A DNA stretch of 14,691 bases, taken from contig CAVBPR010000024.1 in the NCBI GenBank assembly GCA_963597355.1, positions 1-14,691 on the forward strand, written 5' to 3'. Under the pieces are notes generated by a model. It ran no database searches and was not told the origin of the DNA. It saw nothing but the letters and a program-made list of their open reading frames with translations. The translations under genes and the position numbers were made by a program. Below, one piece after another: positions 13,565-14,691 of the stretch (its first letter is position 1; each line of letters starts with the position of its first letter). The DNA comes from UMGS1766 sp963597355 (GTDB lineage: Bacteria; Bacillota; Clostridia; Oscillospirales; Oscillospiraceae).

Positions 13565-14630
13565 TTTTCCCTGGAAATGGAAGCTGACAGATTTGGAGCA
13601 CAGACCGAAGCATGGACACCGTGTATTTTCCTGCTTTTCCTGCGGTGGTGGTTCATCTATGGGTTATAAGCTGGCCGGATATGATGTGGTGGGAAACTGC
13701 GAGATTGATCCGGATATGATGAAAGTTTATCAACAGAACAACCATCCGAAATACAGCTTTCTCATGGATATCAGGGATTTTCTGAAGCTGCCGGATGAGA
13801 AGATTCCGGAGGAACTGTTTCATCTGGACGTGTTGGATGGCTCCCCGCCATGCTCTGTATTTTCTACGGCGGGTGTCCGGGAAAATGGATGGAATACGGA
13901 AAAAGTATTCCGGGAAGGACAGGCAAAGCAGAGACTGGATGATCTGTTTCTGTATTTTATCGCCATTGCCAAGCGGCTGCAGCCGAAGGTGGTGATTGCG
14001 GAGAATGTGAAGGGAATCATTTTGGGGAATGCGAAAGGCTGGGTCAATCAGATTGTGAAGGCTTTTGATGATGCCGGATATACAGTGCAAATTTTTTTGT
14101 TCAACGCAGCTGCAATGGGCGTGCCTCAGAAAAGGGAGCGCGTCTTTTTTATTGCACACAGGAAGGATCTGAAATATCCGAAGCTTCAGATGGCATTTCA
14201 CTCAAAGCCGATTCCTTTTAAGGATGTAAGAGAACCTTATGGAAAACCGATGGATAAGAACAGCCTGCAGGCAAAGCTGATGAAATACCGGCTTCCGACA
14301 GATCGTTGTATAGCGGATATCAATGAGCGGGTGCGGCGAAAGAAGAACAGTGGATTTACCACTCCGATCAATGGGGACGAGGAGCCGGTGCAGACGATTG
14401 TTGCCGGCAGCAGTCTTTACCGGATGTGTGATGGGCTTCTGATGACGGATAAGGACATTTTAAACTGCCAGACATTTCCACAGGATTACGATTTTATGGA
14501 TCAGAGTGCCCAGTATATTTGTGGGATGAGTGTGCCGCCGGTCATGATGGCAAAGATTTCTGAGCAGGTGTACAGGCAGTGGCTGAAAGGCGGTGAAGCG
14601 GATGAAGATGCGAAAGCTGAAGAAGTATAA
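13515..14630 (+). CDS. C5 cytosine DNA methyltransferase, 371 aa
   Basis: ATG 13515, with GGAGG (13501-13505) and a 9-nt spacer, is chosen. A GTG at 13545 is possible but has no SD, and the earlier ATG 13494 lacks one. The enzyme transfers a methyl group from SAM to C5 of cytosine. Motif I VFSCFSCGGGSSMG (37-50) is a Gly-rich variant. Motif IV GSPPCS (109-114) carries catalytic C113, motif VI AENV (162-165) the Glu, and motif VIII QKRER (205-209). Motif X GMSVPP (337-342) replaces the usual GNSVPP. The target-recognition region is short, as in phage enzymes. No cognate restriction gene is visible, so protection of phage DNA from host restriction is likely. The gene overlaps both neighbours. 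Confidence 0.95.
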   Translation: MKSSSTSARNVVSGSTDFPWKWKLTDLEHRPKHGHRVFSCFSCGGGSSMGYKLAGYDVVGNCEIDPDMMKVYQQNNHPKYSFLMDIRDFLKLPDEKIPEELFHLDVLDGSPPCSVFSTAGVRENGWNTEKVFREGQAKQRLDDLFLYFIAIAKRLQPKVVIAENVKGIILGNAKGWVNQIVKAFDDAGYTVQIFLFNAAAMGVPQKRERVFFIAHRKDLKYPKLQMAFHSKPIPFKDVREPYGKPMDKNSLQAKLMKYRLPTDRCIADINERVRRKKNSGFTTPINGDEEPVQTIVAGSSLYRMCDGLLMTDKDILNCQTFPQDYDFMDQSAQYICGMSVPPVMMAKISEQVYRQWLKGGEADEDAKAEEV

Positions 14631-14691
14631 GCCGACCAAATTCAAGGCCAAGGACAGTAAGTACAGCAAGGAAGATGCAGACTATGCAGTG
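14602..14691 (+). CDS. terminase large subunit, N-terminal fragment (3' truncated by window)
   Basis: The frame from ATG 14602 is open to the window end and gives 30 residues, including KKYKPTKFKAKDSKY and ending EDADYAV. This is the typical N-terminus of the large terminase of HK97-type Firmicutes phages, whose ATPase and nuclease domains would follow outside the window. ATG 14608 is an alternative start. The gene begins 29 bases before the methyltransferase stop, with a purine-rich AAGGCGGTG upstream. The call relies on the short start motif and on position after the small terminase, HNH and cos-like gap, so it is likely but not proven. Confidence 0.65.
   Translation, partial: MKMRKLKKYKPTKFKAKDSKYSKEDADYAV

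Noticed and set aside
13174..13656. 160-aa minus-strand ORF opposite the ParB2 gene
   Set aside because: Ser/Pro-rich shadow of the coding strand. The opposite frame has clear domain motifs.
13653..14201. 182-aa minus-strand ORF opposite the methyltransferase
   Set aside because: Shadow frame; all methyltransferase motifs are on the + strand.
1..14691. CRISPR array, insertion sequence, integrase or attachment site
   Set aside because: No regularly spaced repeats, transposase, recombinase motifs or att-like duplications were seen.

Overview
The window reads as part of a tailed-phage or prophage genome from a low-to-mid GC Firmicute, most likely a gut-type Clostridia (Lachnospiraceae-like). 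I infer this from strong AGGAGG-type ribosome binding sites, tight same-strand packing, and the phage gene set. No integrase, attachment site, tRNA or host gene is visible, so I cannot tell prophage from free phage. Every supported gene is on the + strand. The 5' end cuts a gene, and the 3' end cuts the large terminase gene.

Left part (1-2906): a DGQHR-domain (DndB-like) protein, a 73-residue unknown and an 86-residue Cys-rich protein. They are followed by two elaborate hairpin terminators and a structured stretch without a convincing large gene. Then come a 36-residue small ORF and a protein with a sigma-region-4-like helix-turn-helix (HTH).

Replication part (2907-10920): a 63-residue protein, an SNF2-type helicase, a coiled-coil protein, a four-Cys protein with an acidic tail (possibly ssDNA-binding), a family A DNA polymerase with 3'-5' exonuclease, a primase/D5-type helicase, and a VRR-NUC nuclease. 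Together these form a nearly self-sufficient replication and recombination set. Several gaps hold hairpins just upstream of the Shine-Dalgarno (SD). Two of the gaps, about 2.1 kb apart, share a 31-nt sequence element (25 of 31 identical) and are the best candidates here for an undescribed cis-regulatory RNA family.

Packaging and modification part (11006-14691): a DUF1492/ArpU-like late regulator, a terminator with an extended -10 promoter just before it, an HNH endonuclease, a cos-like G-rich gap, a P27-type small terminase, two tandem ParB-like proteins with Cys-rich tails, a C5 cytosine methyltransferase, and the start of the large terminase. The ParB pair and methyltransferase sit between the two terminase genes. 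Their overlapping ends suggest one transcript that couples DNA modification to packaging.
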